Shown piece after piece: positions 49,330 to 61,300 of a DNA stretch of 64,000 bases (position 1 is its first letter; the number at the start of each line of letters is the position of its first letter). The DNA lies in assembly GCF_000255705.1 (NCBI RefSeq), contig NZ_JH636449.1, forward strand, positions 178,691-242,690, written 5' to 3'. The notes under the pieces are model-generated. The model had not been told where the DNA came from and did no database searches. It worked only from the letters and a program-made list of their open reading frames with translations. Made by a program: the position numbers and the translations under genes. This DNA is from Zavarzinella formosa DSM 19928. Lineage in GTDB: Bacteria > Planctomycetota > Planctomycetia > Gemmatales > Gemmataceae.

Positions 49330-50751
49330 TCACTCCCCATAGAAGAGCAACTGCTGGATTTTGCCGTCCGGGGTGCGGTAAAGGGAAGCCCGCACTTTGG
49401 CAGTTTTATAAGTGAGTTTAACGGTGGAGACTTCCATGCCGCCGCGTTCGTGGGTGGGTTCCACTTCAATTTTGGTCGGTTCGCCGAGGGCTTTTAGCCG
49501 TTCGCCGCCGGATTTGATGCGAGCGTCGGTCAGGTAGACGCTGAACTCTTCGCCGAGTTGGTTGCGGTCCACTTTTCCGGCGGTCATTTGCTTCAGGAAT
49601 TCGAGGACGACTTCCTTTGGCTTCGGCCCGTCGATCTTCGGCACGGCCGGGGCTTCGCTTTCTTGAATGTCTTTGATGAGCAGTTCAAACAGGTCGGCCC
49701 GCAACTTGGTCGCGGAGACATGCTCGGCATTCGACAACACCACCAGTCCTGATTTTGACCGAGGAATGAACGAGTTTCCGGAAACGAAACCGCTCACGCC
49801 GCCGGTGTGGCGAATCACCGTGTCGCCGTTGAAGGAGCCGATGGCCAGGCCGCAGGCGTAATCGGAAATCTTCCCCGTGGAAAGAGTGCGCGGGGTCGTC
49901 ATCGCCTTGTAGGATTCGGGCTTCACCACCTTGCCCTCGACGAGGGCCAAATCCCAGCGCAGCAGATCGGAGGCCGAGGCCCACAAATCCCCGGCGGCGT
50001 CGATCCAGCCATTGGCCTCCGGGGTGGCCGGTTCCGGCGCCCCCAAGGCGAACGAGGTGTAACCCGTCGCGGCCAGCGGCAGATCTTTTGACGTGCCGAA
50101 ACGAGAATGGGCCAATTTCAGCGGTTTCAAAATCCGGGTTTCCAGAAATTCGCCGAAGGGCTTGCCGCTCACCTTTTCCACGATGCCACCGAGGATGACA
50201 TAGCCGGTGTTGCTGTAGGAAAACCGCGTTCCCGGCTTGAAGTCGAGCTTGACTCCCGCATAGTCTTTGCACATCGCCTCGAAGGAAATCGGCTTCAACA
50301 TCCGGCGATCCAGAAAGTCGAGCGGGTAATAATCCGGGTAGCCCGAAGTATGGTTCATCAGGTCGCGGATGGTGATGTCCTTCGCCCGCGTCAGGTGCGG
50401 AAAGTATTTGGCCACCGGGTCGTCGATGGAGAGCTTTCCCTCCTCCGCCAGAAGGAACACACAGGCGCAGGTGAATTGCTTGGTGATCGAGCCGACCGCG
50501 AAACTGGTGTCCGGTTCGACGGGGAGATCCTTTTCGATGGATCGCCTGCCGTAACCCTTGGCGAAGATGATTTTGCCGTCCCGCATGATGGCCACAGAAA
50601 GCCCGACGAAGCCCTTGGCTTTCACCTGCCCGGCGACATAGGCGTCGATGGCCGGGAGATCGAACTTGGCCGGCGGGGCGGCGGGGGTTTGCGCCCCGGC
50701 CCGCAGCATCGGCAACAGGCAGAGGGCCAGAAGGAAACCGTATCGGCACAT
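49330..50751 (-). CDS. Secreted serine hydrolase, beta-lactamase class C/PBP-like
   Basis: ATG 50751 (473 residues) is preferred because it opens with a signal peptide (YGFLLALCLLPMLRAGAQ, residues 4-21). The family catalytic elements are SITK (Ser88, Lys91), YSN (179-181) and HTGG (315-318, in place of KTG). The domain ends near 340; the C-terminal part (345-473) is an extra beta domain like DUF3471. Such proteins are DD-peptidase- or esterase-like. Planctomycetes have peptidoglycan in part of the phylum, so the substrate cannot be inferred. The gene is divergent from the CBM9-GSDH gene (140 bases apart). Confidence 0.88.
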   Translation of the reverse strand: MCRYGFLLALCLLPMLRAGAQTPAAPPAKFDLPAIDAYVAGQVKAKGFVGLSVAIMRDGKIIFAKGYGRRSIEKDLPVEPDTSFAVGSITKQFTCACVFLLAEEGKLSIDDPVAKYFPHLTRAKDITIRDLMNHTSGYPDYYPLDFLDRRMLKPISFEAMCKDYAGVKLDFKPGTRFSYSNTGYVILGGIVEKVSGKPFGEFLETRILKPLKLAHSRFGTSKDLPLAATGYTSFALGAPEPATPEANGWIDAAGDLWASASDLLRWDLALVEGKVVKPESYKAMTTPRTLSTGKISDYACGLAIGSFNGDTVIRHTGGVSGFVSGNSFIPRSKSGLVVLSNAEHVSATKLRADLFELLIKDIQESEAPAVPKIDGPKPKEVVLEFLKQMTAGKVDRNQLGEEFSVYLTDARIKSGGERLKALGEPTKIEVEPTHERGGMEVSTVKLTYKTAKVRASLYRTPDGKIQQLLFYGE

Positions 50752-50891
50752 GATGAAATTCCTGCGGGAGCGGGAGAGGCCGACGATTATCATAGCGGTA
50801 TCCGAAAGTAGCCTGTTCCGTTCGGCCCGCCGATCGGTTATCATCGCAATCACTCAACACGCCTCTCCCGCCTCTACGGACAATTGTTCTC

Positions 50892-53800
50892 ATGCTTCGT
50901 CGCCATCACGTCGTTGTCAGTCTGCTGTCGCTGGGTGCGTTGGCAGTCTTGCTGGCCGGTCTGCAATTCCCGGCTTCCCGCCAAGTGGCGGCCGCTCCGA
51001 AGGAACCCGCCCCGGCCGAATGTCGCTGGGCGGACGGCCCCATCGTGCTGGACGGCAAAGCCGACGAACCGGCGTGGAAGAACGCCCAGGTGATCGAAAA
51101 CTTCGGGCAGGCGTGGCTCGGCGACAAGGCCGGGCCGCTGCGGGGCAAAACCACGGCCCGGCTGTTGTGGGACCGCGATTACATTTACTTTCACGCGGAC
51201 ATGGAAGACCAAGACCTGTTCGCCGACGTGACCGAACACGACGGGGCCATCTGGGAAAACGACGCCTTTGAACTCTTCTTCCGGCCCGGACCGGACAAGC
51301 CGGGATACTTTGAATTTGAGGTGAACGCCGCCAACGCCGTGTTCGATGCGTTCTTCCCGAAGCAGGACATCCCGGACATCATCAACCACATCAAGAAGGG
51401 GGAATTCCGGGTCGAGACGAAAGTTCAGCTTCGCGGCACCCTCAACAAACGGGACGACGTGGACAAAGGCTGGAGCGTCGAAGGGCGCATCCCGTGGGCA
51501 GACTTTATGCGGGCCGGCGGCCGACCGGAGCCGGGGGAAGAGTGGCGGTTCGGGCTCATGCGCTGCAACTACGACAAGGGCAAGCCGGACGAACTCAGCA
51601 CCATCGTGCCGATCAAGGAACGCCGATTGGGCGCCTACTTTCATCAAATTGAAGATTACCCGGCCCTGAAGTTCATCGGCCCGAAGACGGTGACGAACCA
51701 GCCGTATGGCATCGCCACGCGGGTTCCGGTCAATTCGTCCACGGTGGTCGGTTCGCCGGAGCCGCCGTTGCCGTATCTCGCCAAACGAATGTACCCGGAC
51801 TATTCGCCGACGTATCCGATTTTGGCGAAAGCCATCCCCGGCACGGATCAGTTGCTCATCATCTCCGAAAATCGCCCGTGGGGTGTCACCGTCATTTCCC
51901 GGCTCAAAGACGACCCGGCCGTGAAAACGGCCGATGCCGTGAAACTTCTCGACACCCCCGGTAGTGGTACCGTTTATGATGCCTGCTTCCATCCGAAGTT
52001 TGCGGAGAACCATTACCTGTACGTCGGCTGGAACGGCGAACACAAGACCGGGAAGATCAAGAAGAAAGCTTGCCGAATCACCCGCTACACGATGACCGCC
52101 GGGCCGATGCCAACCATCGATGAAAAGTCGGCCGTCAACATTCTCGAATGGGAATCGGACGGCCACAACGGGGCGGCCGTGTGTTTCGGAACCGACGGCA
52201 TGATGTACGTCACCAGCGGCGACGGCACCTCCGACTCGGACACGGACGAAAAAGGCCAAAGCACGGATACGCTGCTGAGCAAGACGATGCGGATTGACGT
52301 CGACCACCCCACGGCCGGGAAGCAATACTCGGTGCCGAAGGACAACCCGTTTGCTGGCGACGCCCGCTTTGCCCCGGAGACATGGGCCTATGGCTTCCGC
52401 AACCCGTGGCGGATCACCTGCGACGAAAAGACCGGGCACATCTGGGTTGGCAACAACGGCCAGGACTTGTGGGAACAAGCGTACTTTGTCCGCAAGGGAG
52501 AGAACTACGGCTGGAGCGTCACCGAGGGGGGACACCCGTTCTACCCATTGCGGAAAGCCGGGCCGACGCCGATCTCCAAGCCGGCCATCGAGCATTCGCA
52601 CGCGGAATTCCGCTCCCTCACCGGCGGCATCGTGTTATACGGGAAGCAACTCCCGGAACTGGACGGAGCCTATCTCTACGGCGATTATTCCACCGGCCGG
52701 ATTTGGGCGATGAAGCACGACGGCACGAAACCGGTCTGGCACAAGGAACTCGCCAGCCCGCGCATTCAGATCACGTCGTTCGGCCAAAACACCAAGGGCG
52801 AACTCATCATTTGCGACCACTCGCCGACCGGCGGGTTGTTCACGCTGGAACCGATGCCGAAGGCCGACCCGAACCTCAACACGTTCCCGAAAAAGCTGAG
52901 CGACAGCGGCCTCTTCGAGAGCGTAAAAGACCACCGGATGAAGCCGGGGGTGATTCCGTATTCCGTGAACGCCCCGTTCTGGTCCGACGGGATGCACAAA
53001 GAGCGATTCCTCGCGTTGCCAGGCAATGAGATGATCGAACACAAGGCCAAGGGAAGCTGGAGTTTCCCGGACAAGACGGTGATCGTAAAGAGCTTCGCTC
53101 TCGAAAAAGAGGAAGGAAACCCGGCGACCCGGCGCTGGATCGAAACCCGGTTCTTCACCCGGCAGCAAGGCGAGTGGTTCGGCTACAGTTACAAGTGGAA
53201 CGAAGCCGGGACAGACGCCGAACTGGTCGCCTCGGGCGGGGCCGATGAAAAATTCACGGTGAAGACCCCCGGCGGGATGCGCGAGCAATCGTGGCATTAC
53301 CCGAGCCGGGCCGAGTGCATGGCCTGCCACAGCCGGGCGGCGAACTTCGTCCTCGGGCTGTCATCGATTCAAATGAACAAGACGCACGATTACGGAACCT
53401 GCACCGACAACCAACTCCGCGTCTTGGAACATTTGCGTTTGTTCAAGGGTATCGACGGGATGGACAAGACCAAAGAACAACTGGCCGCGCGGGCGACCGA
53501 GAAGAAACTCTCCGACAAAGAGAAGGAAGAATATCTGAAGGTGAACGGCCAGCAACCCGGCCAGCGGGAACCGAGCGCGACGACGACACTCACGTCCGAC
53601 ATCTCGGCCCTGCCCCGCCTCGCCAACCCGTATGACCCGAAGGAAGACCTCGCCAGCCGGGCGAAGTCGTGGCTGCATACCAACTGCTCTTCCTGCCATG
53701 TCGAGGCGGGGGGTGGCAACGCCCAAATGGAACTCGGCTTTGAGACGGCGCTGGACAAAATGCGCATCTTGGATGTGAAGCCGATCCACACGCCGTTTGA

Positions 53801-53966
53801 CATCGCGGATGCCAAACTCATCGCCCCCGGTTCCCCGGAGCGGTCGGTGATGGTGAAACGGGTCGGCACGCGCGGGCCGAACCAGATGCCACCGCTGGCA
53901 TCGAATCGTGTGGACGAAGCGGGCTTGGCCTTGATTCGGGAATGGATACAGTCGATGAAGAAGTAA
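50892..53966 (+). CDS. CBM9 - sorbosone dehydrogenase-like - cytochrome c fusion protein
   Basis: A 1024-residue exported protein with signal peptide (VVVSLLSLGALAVLLAGLQF). Domains in order: CBM9-like carbohydrate-binding domain (about 45-265; LDGKADEPAWKNA, LLWDRDYIYFHADMED, ENDAFELFF), a GSDH/PQQ-dependent sugar dehydrogenase beta-propeller (about 285-650; FRNPWRITCDE, GENYGWSVTEGG, YGDYSTGRIW) and a C-terminal cytochrome-like region (about 660-1024) with two CXXCH motifs (CMACH near 810, CSSCH near 935). It probably oxidises a sugar bound by CBM9 and passes electrons to hemes c. The start is divergent from the serine hydrolase gene. Confidence 0.87.
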   Translation: MLRRHHVVVSLLSLGALAVLLAGLQFPASRQVAAAPKEPAPAECRWADGPIVLDGKADEPAWKNAQVIENFGQAWLGDKAGPLRGKTTARLLWDRDYIYFHADMEDQDLFADVTEHDGAIWENDAFELFFRPGPDKPGYFEFEVNAANAVFDAFFPKQDIPDIINHIKKGEFRVETKVQLRGTLNKRDDVDKGWSVEGRIPWADFMRAGGRPEPGEEWRFGLMRCNYDKGKPDELSTIVPIKERRLGAYFHQIEDYPALKFIGPKTVTNQPYGIATRVPVNSSTVVGSPEPPLPYLAKRMYPDYSPTYPILAKAIPGTDQLLIISENRPWGVTVISRLKDDPAVKTADAVKLLDTPGSGTVYDACFHPKFAENHYLYVGWNGEHKTGKIKKKACRITRYTMTAGPMPTIDEKSAVNILEWESDGHNGAAVCFGTDGMMYVTSGDGTSDSDTDEKGQSTDTLLSKTMRIDVDHPTAGKQYSVPKDNPFAGDARFAPETWAYGFRNPWRITCDEKTGHIWVGNNGQDLWEQAYFVRKGENYGWSVTEGGHPFYPLRKAGPTPISKPAIEHSHAEFRSLTGGIVLYGKQLPELDGAYLYGDYSTGRIWAMKHDGTKPVWHKELASPRIQITSFGQNTKGELIICDHSPTGGLFTLEPMPKADPNLNTFPKKLSDSGLFESVKDHRMKPGVIPYSVNAPFWSDGMHKERFLALPGNEMIEHKAKGSWSFPDKTVIVKSFALEKEEGNPATRRWIETRFFTRQQGEWFGYSYKWNEAGTDAELVASGGADEKFTVKTPGGMREQSWHYPSRAECMACHSRAANFVLGLSSIQMNKTHDYGTCTDNQLRVLEHLRLFKGIDGMDKTKEQLAARATEKKLSDKEKEEYLKVNGQQPGQREPSATTTLTSDISALPRLANPYDPKEDLASRAKSWLHTNCSSCHVEAGGGNAQMELGFETALDKMRILDVKPIHTPFDIADAKLIAPGSPERSVMVKRVGTRGPNQMPPLASNRVDEAGLALIREWIQSMKK

Positions 53967-54015
53967 TTGCGGCCAGGCACTTGGCCGAAGTCGCTTGTTG
54001 GTTTGATTGATGATT

Positions 54016-54038
54016 TCGGTCTCTGTCGAAGAGACCGA
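54016..54038. terminator. 8-bp hairpin between the GSDH and kinase genes
   Basis: TCGGTCTC (54016-54023) and GAGACCGA (54031-54038) pair perfectly with a 7-base loop, 50 bases after the stop of the CBM9-GSDH gene and 84 bases before the kinase start. There is no T-run; it may also be a leader element of the kinase gene. Confidence 0.35.
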
Positions 54039-54121
54039 TGCCTCGCGGGGGAACATCGCGCCCCCGCTTGGTTTGATGTTGGCAAAATCGTGTCGCTGTT
54101 TCTCTTCGGCCGGGACAAATC

Positions 54122-57100
54122 ATGCCCAAACCCGCCAAATCATGGCTGTTACGCTACGGTTGTGCCGTGGTCAGCGTTGTGCTGGCCACCGTCGCCCGCA
54201 TGCTTCTGGACGGCGTGTTAGGCCTTCAAATCCCGTTTGCCACCTACTTCTTTGCGATCATGTTCACCGCGTGGTTCGGAGGCTTCCATCCGGCCATGCT
54301 GGCGGTCACTCTGGCCGCCCCGACCGCCATGTACTTTTTCATCCTGCCGCGAGGCACTTTCCGCGTGGATGGATGGGAGGAGATCACGGGAGTCATTATT
54401 TTTCTCAGCACGGGCTTCGGCATCGCCATGCTCGGGGGGGCGATGGACTTCGCCCGCCAAAGAGCCGAGGCCAGCGCCGAAAAGCAACGCCGCCAGGCGG
54501 CGTTGGTCGATCAAACAGATGACGCGATGCTGACATGGGAATGGGAGGGGGGCATCAGCTTGTGGAACCGCGGCGCCGAGCGGTTGTACGGCTATCTTCG
54601 TTCCGAAGCCAAGGGACGGATCAGCCACGAATTGATGAAAACCAAGAACCGGGGCGGTGTCGCCGTCATCACAAACACTTTGGCGAAAGAAGGGTTTTGG
54701 GAAGGCGAACTCGAACATACCACCCGCGACGGCCGGCAAATCATCGTGGAATCCCGGATGGTCTTGGTCCGCGACGCCGCCCGGCCGTATGTGCTGGAAA
54801 CCAATCGGGACATCACCGAGAGCAAACAATCACAAGAAGAAATCATTCGCTCTCGGGCAATGCTGAAACTGGTGCTGGATAACATTCCGCAGGGTGTTTT
54901 CTGGAAAGACAGAGATTCTCGCTATCTGGGATGCAATCTGGTGGTGGCCAAGGCGATGGGGTTGGCCAAGCCGGAGGATATCGCCGGGTGTTCCAATGAG
55001 GATCTTTCCTCCATCACGCCGGAGCAATCTGCCCAGTTCATCCGCAAGGACCGGGAGGTGATGGAGTCGGACAAACCCCGGTTTGACATCATTGAACAGA
55101 TGAGCCTCTCCGACGGCCGGACGATCTGGCTGAATACCAACAAAGTGCCGATGCACGACGAACAGGGAACCGTCATCGGCATTTTGGGAACCTGGCAGGA
55201 CATCACGGAAAGCAAGCGGGCCGAGGAGGCCCGTCGGGCGAGCGAGGAATTGTTCCGCAATGCGTTTGACCACACGAACGTCGCGATGGTCCTGACGGAC
55301 ATTTCCCATCAATTTGTCCGGGTCAATGCGGCCTTCGCCCGGATGTTCGGTTACACGGAACAGGAGATGCTCTCCCTCTCGATGCCGGCCATCACGCATC
55401 CGGACGACCTTGCGGAAAGCCACGCCCGCCGAGAGCCGCTGCTGGCCGGGGAAAGCCAGTCCTTTGAAATGCAAAAACGGTACATCCACAAGGACGGGCG
55501 GGTTCTGTGGGCGTTGACCAGCGTTAGTTTGATGCGGGATGAAAACGGCCGGCCGGTGCGGTATGTCGGGCAGGTGCAGGACATCACCGAACGCAAACGG
55601 GCCGAGGAAGGGCTGCGGTTCAGCGAACGCCGGTTCCGCGCCATGCTTGAGCACGGCACCGACAGCATTTCACTCATCGACGCGGACAACAACATCCTTT
55701 ACCTAAGCCCCTCCGTGGCGGCGGTGGAAGGTTACACGGCCGAGGAACTGGCGGGGCGAAACGGCATCGAGAACACCCACCCCGACGACATCCCGCTGGT
55801 GCGGCAAGTCGTCGGCCAGCTCATGGACAATCCGGGCCGGCCCGTCCCGGTGACTTGGAGGCGCCGCCACAAGGACGGCCGCTGGCTCTGGCTGGAGGGG
55901 GTCGCCACCAATCTGCTGCACGATCCGGCGGTCGGCGGCATCGTGACCAATTACCGCGATGTCACCGAACGAAAGCGGGCCGAGGAGGAAACTCACCGCA
56001 CGCAGTCGATCCTCGCGCAAGCCGGGCAACTGGCGCGTCTGGGGGCATGGGAGTACGATTTTCGGCGTCGCGACAACAGCAACACCGGCACTCTTTGGTG
56101 GTCGGACGAGGTGTATCGGTTATTGGGGTATGTGCCGGGAGAGGTCGTCCCGACCAATGATCTCTTGTTTGAGAGGGTTCACCCGGATGACCGGGAAAAG
56201 ATCGTCGAGGTCGCCCAACGTTCTATTTCGGAACGGCATCCCTACGAGGTCGAGCATCGGATCATTCGGGCGGACAACGGGGAAACCCGCGTGCTGGCCG
56301 GGCGGGCCGAGATTTTCTTTGATCCGGCGGGACAGCCGCTGCGGATGACCGGGGCCGTCCAGGACATCACCGAACGCAAGCGGGCTGAGGAAGAACTGCG
56401 GGCCAGCGAACTTCGCTATCAGCGGACGCTGGACGAGATGCTCGAAGGCTGCCAGATCATCGGTTACGACTGGCGGTATGTGTATGTCAACGACATGACG
56501 GTCCGGCACGGACGCAAGAGCCGGGAAGAACTGGTCGGCAAGACCTTGATGGAAGCCTATCCCGGCATTGAAAACACCGAAGTTTTCGCCGTGATCGGCC
56601 GGTGCATGAAAGAGCGGTCGTCCGCCCAGATGGAGAATCTCTTCGCCTATGCCGACGGTTCATCGGCCTGGTTTGAACTCAGCATTCAGCCATCGCCGGA
56701 CGGGGTGTTCATTCTCACCATCGACATCTCGGCCCGCAAACTGGCCGAGCGGGAATTGGAACGCCAGCGAACCGAGTTGCAACTGATTCTCGACACGGTT
56801 CCGGCGCTGATCTTTTTCAAAGACCGCGCACATCGGATCATCCGCGTGAACCAAGAGCTGGTCCGGCTCGTGGGGTTTCCCCGAGAGGCCATCGAAGGGA
56901 AAACGGACGCGGAAGTCGGCTCGCCGCACGCCGCCCGTTATATCGCGGACGAAGAAGAGATCATGGCCACCGGGCGTTCGATGCGAAGCAAACTGGAGCC
57001 GCTGGAAACGGCCGCCGGGACACGATGGCTGGAGACGGAAAAAGTGCCGTACCGGGACGAGACCGGCCAGATTGTCGGCGTGGTCGGGCTGTCGGTGGAC

Positions 57101-57886
57101 GTGACCGAACGCAAGCATGCGGAAAGCGAAATTCTCCGGCTCAACGCCGAACTGGAGGAGCGGGTCCGGTTGCGGACGGAGGAACTGGAGGCGGCCAACA
57201 AGGAACTGGAGGCGTTTTCCTATTCCGTCTCCCACGACCTCCGGGCGCCGCTGCGGGCCATCGACGGGTTTTCCCGCATCGTCGTGGAGGATTACGGGCC
57301 GCAACTTCCGCCGGAGGCGCAGGAATACCTGCAAGATGTCCGGTCGAACACCCAGCAAATGGGCCGGCTGGTGGACGACTTGCTTGCGTTCTCCCGCCTC
57401 AGCCGCCAGCCGGTTCGGAAAGAAACCTTCTCCACGCTGGACCTTGTGCGCCGCTGTCTGGATGAGTTACAATCGAGCATTCAGGCTCGACGGGTGGAAT
57501 TTAATCTCGGCGATCTTCCCCCGTGTCATGGTGACGCGTCCCTGCTCAAACAAGTTTGGATGAATTTGCTGGCCAACGCCCTGAAATACTCGGGCAAGCG
57601 CGACCCCGCCTTGATCGAAGTTGGATTCCGTTCCGAAGCCGGGGCGGCCGCTTATTTTGTGCGGGACAACGGCGTGGGTTTCGACATGCGATACGTTCAC
57701 AAATTGTTCGGCGTGTTCCAGCGCCTCCATCGCTCGGAGGATTACGAGGGCACGGGGGTCGGCCTGGCCATCGTCCAGCGAATCATCCATCGGCACGGCG
57801 GCCGGGTCTGGGCCGAGGCCGAGCCGGACAGGGGCGCGACGTTTTTCTTCACCCTGCCTTCACCGGGAGAATCGCATCATGGCTGA
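54122..57886 (+). CDS. Membrane sensor histidine kinase with seven PAS domains
   Basis: A 1254-residue protein. Residues about 8-105 form membrane helices of DUF4118/KdpD type ([20 protein letters not shown]). Seven PAS/PAC domains follow, recognised by their linkers (ITERKRAEE and variants near 232, 363, 492, 622 and 760, [11 protein letters not shown] near 875 and [10 protein letters not shown] near 1000). HisKA is at about 1030-1095 with [16 protein letters not shown] (His1038), and the ATPase domain at about 1130-1250 with [21 protein letters not shown] and [13 protein letters not shown]. There is no receiver domain, so the phosphate probably goes to the Rcp1-like regulator, which starts 8 bases before this stop codon. 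Confidence 0.92.
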   Translation: MPKPAKSWLLRYGCAVVSVVLATVARMLLDGVLGLQIPFATYFFAIMFTAWFGGFHPAMLAVTLAAPTAMYFFILPRGTFRVDGWEEITGVIIFLSTGFGIAMLGGAMDFARQRAEASAEKQRRQAALVDQTDDAMLTWEWEGGISLWNRGAERLYGYLRSEAKGRISHELMKTKNRGGVAVITNTLAKEGFWEGELEHTTRDGRQIIVESRMVLVRDAARPYVLETNRDITESKQSQEEIIRSRAMLKLVLDNIPQGVFWKDRDSRYLGCNLVVAKAMGLAKPEDIAGCSNEDLSSITPEQSAQFIRKDREVMESDKPRFDIIEQMSLSDGRTIWLNTNKVPMHDEQGTVIGILGTWQDITESKRAEEARRASEELFRNAFDHTNVAMVLTDISHQFVRVNAAFARMFGYTEQEMLSLSMPAITHPDDLAESHARREPLLAGESQSFEMQKRYIHKDGRVLWALTSVSLMRDENGRPVRYVGQVQDITERKRAEEGLRFSERRFRAMLEHGTDSISLIDADNNILYLSPSVAAVEGYTAEELAGRNGIENTHPDDIPLVRQVVGQLMDNPGRPVPVTWRRRHKDGRWLWLEGVATNLLHDPAVGGIVTNYRDVTERKRAEEETHRTQSILAQAGQLARLGAWEYDFRRRDNSNTGTLWWSDEVYRLLGYVPGEVVPTNDLLFERVHPDDREKIVEVAQRSISERHPYEVEHRIIRADNGETRVLAGRAEIFFDPAGQPLRMTGAVQDITERKRAEEELRASELRYQRTLDEMLEGCQIIGYDWRYVYVNDMTVRHGRKSREELVGKTLMEAYPGIENTEVFAVIGRCMKERSSAQMENLFAYADGSSAWFELSIQPSPDGVFILTIDISARKLAERELERQRTELQLILDTVPALIFFKDRAHRIIRVNQELVRLVGFPREAIEGKTDAEVGSPHAARYIADEEEIMATGRSMRSKLEPLETAAGTRWLETEKVPYRDETGQIVGVVGLSVDVTERKHAESEILRLNAELEERVRLRTEELEAANKELEAFSYSVSHDLRAPLRAIDGFSRIVVEDYGPQLPPEAQEYLQDVRSNTQQMGRLVDDLLAFSRLSRQPVRKETFSTLDLVRRCLDELQSSIQARRVEFNLGDLPPCHGDASLLKQVWMNLLANALKYSGKRDPALIEVGFRSEAGAAAYFVRDNGVGFDMRYVHKLFGVFQRLHRSEDYEGTGVGLAIVQRIIHRHGGRVWAEAEPDRGATFFFTLPSPGESHHG

Positions 57887-58352
57887 CGCCGCTGTTGAAA
57901 TCCTGCTGGTTGAGGACAACCCGAACGATGTGAAGCTCGCCCTGCGGGCCTTCCAGAAGCACAATCTGGCCAACCGTGTTCAGGTGGTGCGGGACGGGGC
58001 CGAGGCGCTGGAATTCATCTTCTGCACGGATCGCTACGCCAGCCGCCGGATCGAGGACGGCCCGAGAATGATCTTGCTCGACTTAAAACTCCCCCTGGTG
58101 GACGGAATCGAGGTTCTGGCCCGCATCAAGGGAGATCCCCGGACACAGATGATCCCGGTGGTCATCATGACCTCGTCCAAGGAGGAAAATGACGTGGTCG
58201 AAAGCTACAAACTGGGGGTCAACAGTTACATTGTCAAGCCCGTGGACTTCGAGCAGTTTACCGACGCGGTCCGCCAGCTTGGTTACTATTGGCTTTTGTT
58301 GAACCAGCCGCCGCCCCCCGACGGGCGCCGGTTGTCGCCCTCGGAAGGTTAA
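57879..58352 (+). CDS. Rcp1-like single-domain response regulator
   Basis: A 157-residue receiver-only protein starting at ATG 57879 inside the kinase end (8-base overlap). The phosphoacceptor is Asp68 ([12 protein letters not shown]); the acidic pocket is [10 protein letters not shown] (11-20), the switch Thr is in [11 protein letters not shown] and the conserved Lys in [11 protein letters not shown]. This VEDNPxD...LAxRxFxK form is typical of phytochrome-linked Rcp1 regulators without output domain. The protein probably carries the signal from the seven-PAS kinase or bridges it to the hybrid kinase encoded 5 bases downstream. Confidence 0.93.
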   Translation: MADAAVEILLVEDNPNDVKLALRAFQKHNLANRVQVVRDGAEALEFIFCTDRYASRRIEDGPRMILLDLKLPLVDGIEVLARIKGDPRTQMIPVVIMTSSKEENDVVESYKLGVNSYIVKPVDFEQFTDAVRQLGYYWLLLNQPPPPDGRRLSPSEG

Positions 58353-58356
58353 GATC

Positions 58357-61300
58357 GTGTCAGACTCGTCTCTCCGAATTCTGGTGGTCGAAGATAATCC
58401 GGCCGATTTTCGCCTCGTGTCGCACGCCCTGCGGCAGGCCGGCATCGCCACGCCCCCCTCACGGGTCGAAACAGAACAGGATTTTCTGGCCAGCCTGGAA
58501 TCGCCCCCCGATATCATCCTGTGCGATTACAGCCTGCCCCAGTTCAACGCCCCGCGCGCGTTGAAATTGCTGCGGGACCGCGAGCCGCACCTGCCGTTCG
58601 TGATCGTGTCCGGTTCAATCGGGGAGGACACGGCCGTCGAGGCGATGAGGATGGGGGCGACCGACTACCTGCTGAAGGACCGGCTCGGCCGACTCGGCCA
58701 GGCCGTCCGGCAGGCCGTGGAACAGCACCGGCTTCGTCAGGCGGAGGAACAAGCCAGGGCCGCTTTGGCCGATCAGGCCAAGGCGATTGCCGTGCGGGCG
58801 GCCATCGCCACCGTGGTGGCCCGCACCGGGGACATCCGCACCATCCTCGGGGATTGTTGCGAGGCACTGGTCCGGCAGGTGGGCGTTCTCTTTGCCCGCG
58901 TCTGGACGCTCAACGAGGCGGAGCAGACGTTGGAATTACAGTGCAGCCGGGGATTGTACACGCACACGGACGGACCCCACGCCCGTATCCCGCTCGGAGA
59001 ACTCAAGATCGGCCGGATCGCCTGTTCCCGGCAGGCGGCGCTGACCAACTCCGTCGCGGACGACCCGGAGGTGAGCGACCGCGACTGGGCGAAACAGGAA
59101 GGGGTGGTCGGTTTTGCCGGGTATCCGCTGATCGTCGAGGATCGTCTGGTCGGCGTTTTGGCGATGTTTTCCCGCAGCCCCATTCGCCGGGAGATGTTCG
59201 ATCACCTCGCCGGGGTGGCCGATCTGGTCGCCCAATTGATCGAACGAAAACGAAACGAAGAAGCCCTCCGGGCCGGCGAGTTGCGATACCGGGAACTGGC
59301 CGACGCGATTCCGCAGATTGTCTGGACGGCCACCCCGGACGGGGCGCTCGACCATTTGAACGCCCGCTCGACGCAATACACCGGCCTGCCGCTGAGCGAG
59401 TTGACCGGCTGGAACTGGGGAAGCGTGATTCATCCGGACGATCTGCCCCAAACGGTGACGGGCTGGATGGAGATCATTCAGTCGGGCACGCCCCGGATGC
59501 TGGAGTTCCGCATCCGGCGGGCGGATGGCGAATACCGCTGGCACATCACCCGGCAAGTGGTCAGTCGCGGGCCGGATGGAAAAGTCGTCGGCTGGTATGG
59601 CACCAGCACCGACATCCACGATCAAAAAGTCGCCGAAGAGGCGCTGCGGGCCAGCGAGACCCGGTTCCGGATGCTGGTGGACACGCTGCCGCACAAGATG
59701 TGGATCACCGACGCCAACGGAATGGCCCTGTATCTGAACCAACGAGGACTGACGCAACTGCGGACAACCGAAGAAGAGATCCGGGGACGGGGATGGCTGC
59801 GATTTGTTCATCCCGATGACAAGGAAAGCGTCCTGGAGGAATGGGAGGCGTCCGTGAGGGCCGGCACCCCTTGCCGGAACGAATATCGGATGCAATGCCC
59901 GGCCGGGGAATATCGCTGGTATCTGTCCCAAGGCGTGCCTCTCAAGGGACCGGACGGCCGCGTGGACAAGTGGGTCGGCACCTGGACGGACATCAACGAA
60001 CAAAAGCGGGCCGAGGAACTGGTCCGCCAGTCGAGCGAATTGCTCCACGCCGTCGCGGAAAGCACGACGGAGGCCGTCTTCGTCAAAGACCGGGAAGGTC
60101 GCTATCTGTTGTTTAATCCCGCCGCCGCCCGGTTCGTCGGGAAGCCGGTCGGGGAAGTGCTGGGCAGGACCGACGACCATATCTTCGAGCCGGCCAGCGC
60201 CCGGTCCGTGATGGCGAAAGATCGTGCCATCATGGAGTCGGGAATCCCCAACACCTCCGAGGAAGAGCTGACCGCCGCCGGGATCACCCGGACGTATCTG
60301 GTCACCAAGGCGCCGCATCGAAACCCGGCCGGGGAAATCATCGGCCTCGTCGGCATTTCGCGGGATGTCTCGGACATCAAGCGGGCCGAACTGGAACTGC
60401 GGCTTCGGGACCGGGCGATTCAGGCGGTTTCGCAGGGAATCCTGATCACCGATCCCAACCAGCCGGACAACCCGATCATCTACGTCAGCCCCTCGTGCGA
60501 GCGGCTGACCGGGTACAAATCGGAGGAAATGCTCGGTCGGAATTGTCGGTTCCTGCAAGGCCGCGACACCGATCGGGAGACGGTGAGGGCGATTCGGGCG
60601 GCCATTGACGCCCGTCGGCCCGTCACCACCGAATTGCTCAATTACCGGAAGGACGGAACGCCGTTTTGGAACAACCTGGCCATTGCCCCCGTGATGGATG
60701 GCGACCGCCTGAGCCACTTCATCGCGGTCCAGACCGACGTGAGCGACCGCCGGAAGATGGAGGATCAGTTCCGGCAGTCCCAGAAAATGGAGGCCGTCGG
60801 CCAGTTGGCGGGCGGGGTGGCGCACGATTTCAACAACCTCCTCACCATCATCAACGGGTACAGTGAAATCTTGCTGGATGACCCGGCCTCGGACGCGCTC
60901 CGCCCCACGCTGCTGGAAATCCGGGAGGCGGGCGAACGGGCGGCCGGGCTGACCGCCCAATTGCTGGCGTTCAGCCGCAAGACGATCATCGAGCCGAAGA
61001 TTCTCGATCTCAACGACGTGGTGGACTCGATTGGAAAGCTGCTTCGACGCCTGATCGGGGAGGATATCAAATTCACCACTCATCTGGCCGCCAGGCTGCA
61101 CCGGATAAAGGCGGACCCCGGCCTCGTCGAACAAGTCATCATGAATCTGGCGGTGAACGCCCGCGATGCGATGCCGGGGGGCGGACGCCTGACCATCGAA
61201 ACCAAAAACACGAAATTGATGGCGGAGGAATTGCCCAATTATCCCGAATGCCTGCCGGGGCCGTATGTGCGGATGGCGGTGTCGGACACCGGAACCGGGA

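Noticed and set aside
55600..56000. LOV-like [12 protein letters not shown] segment in the membrane kinase
   Set aside because: It lacks the cysteine and the LQ/RFLQ context of a LOV domain and fits an ordinary PAS fold.
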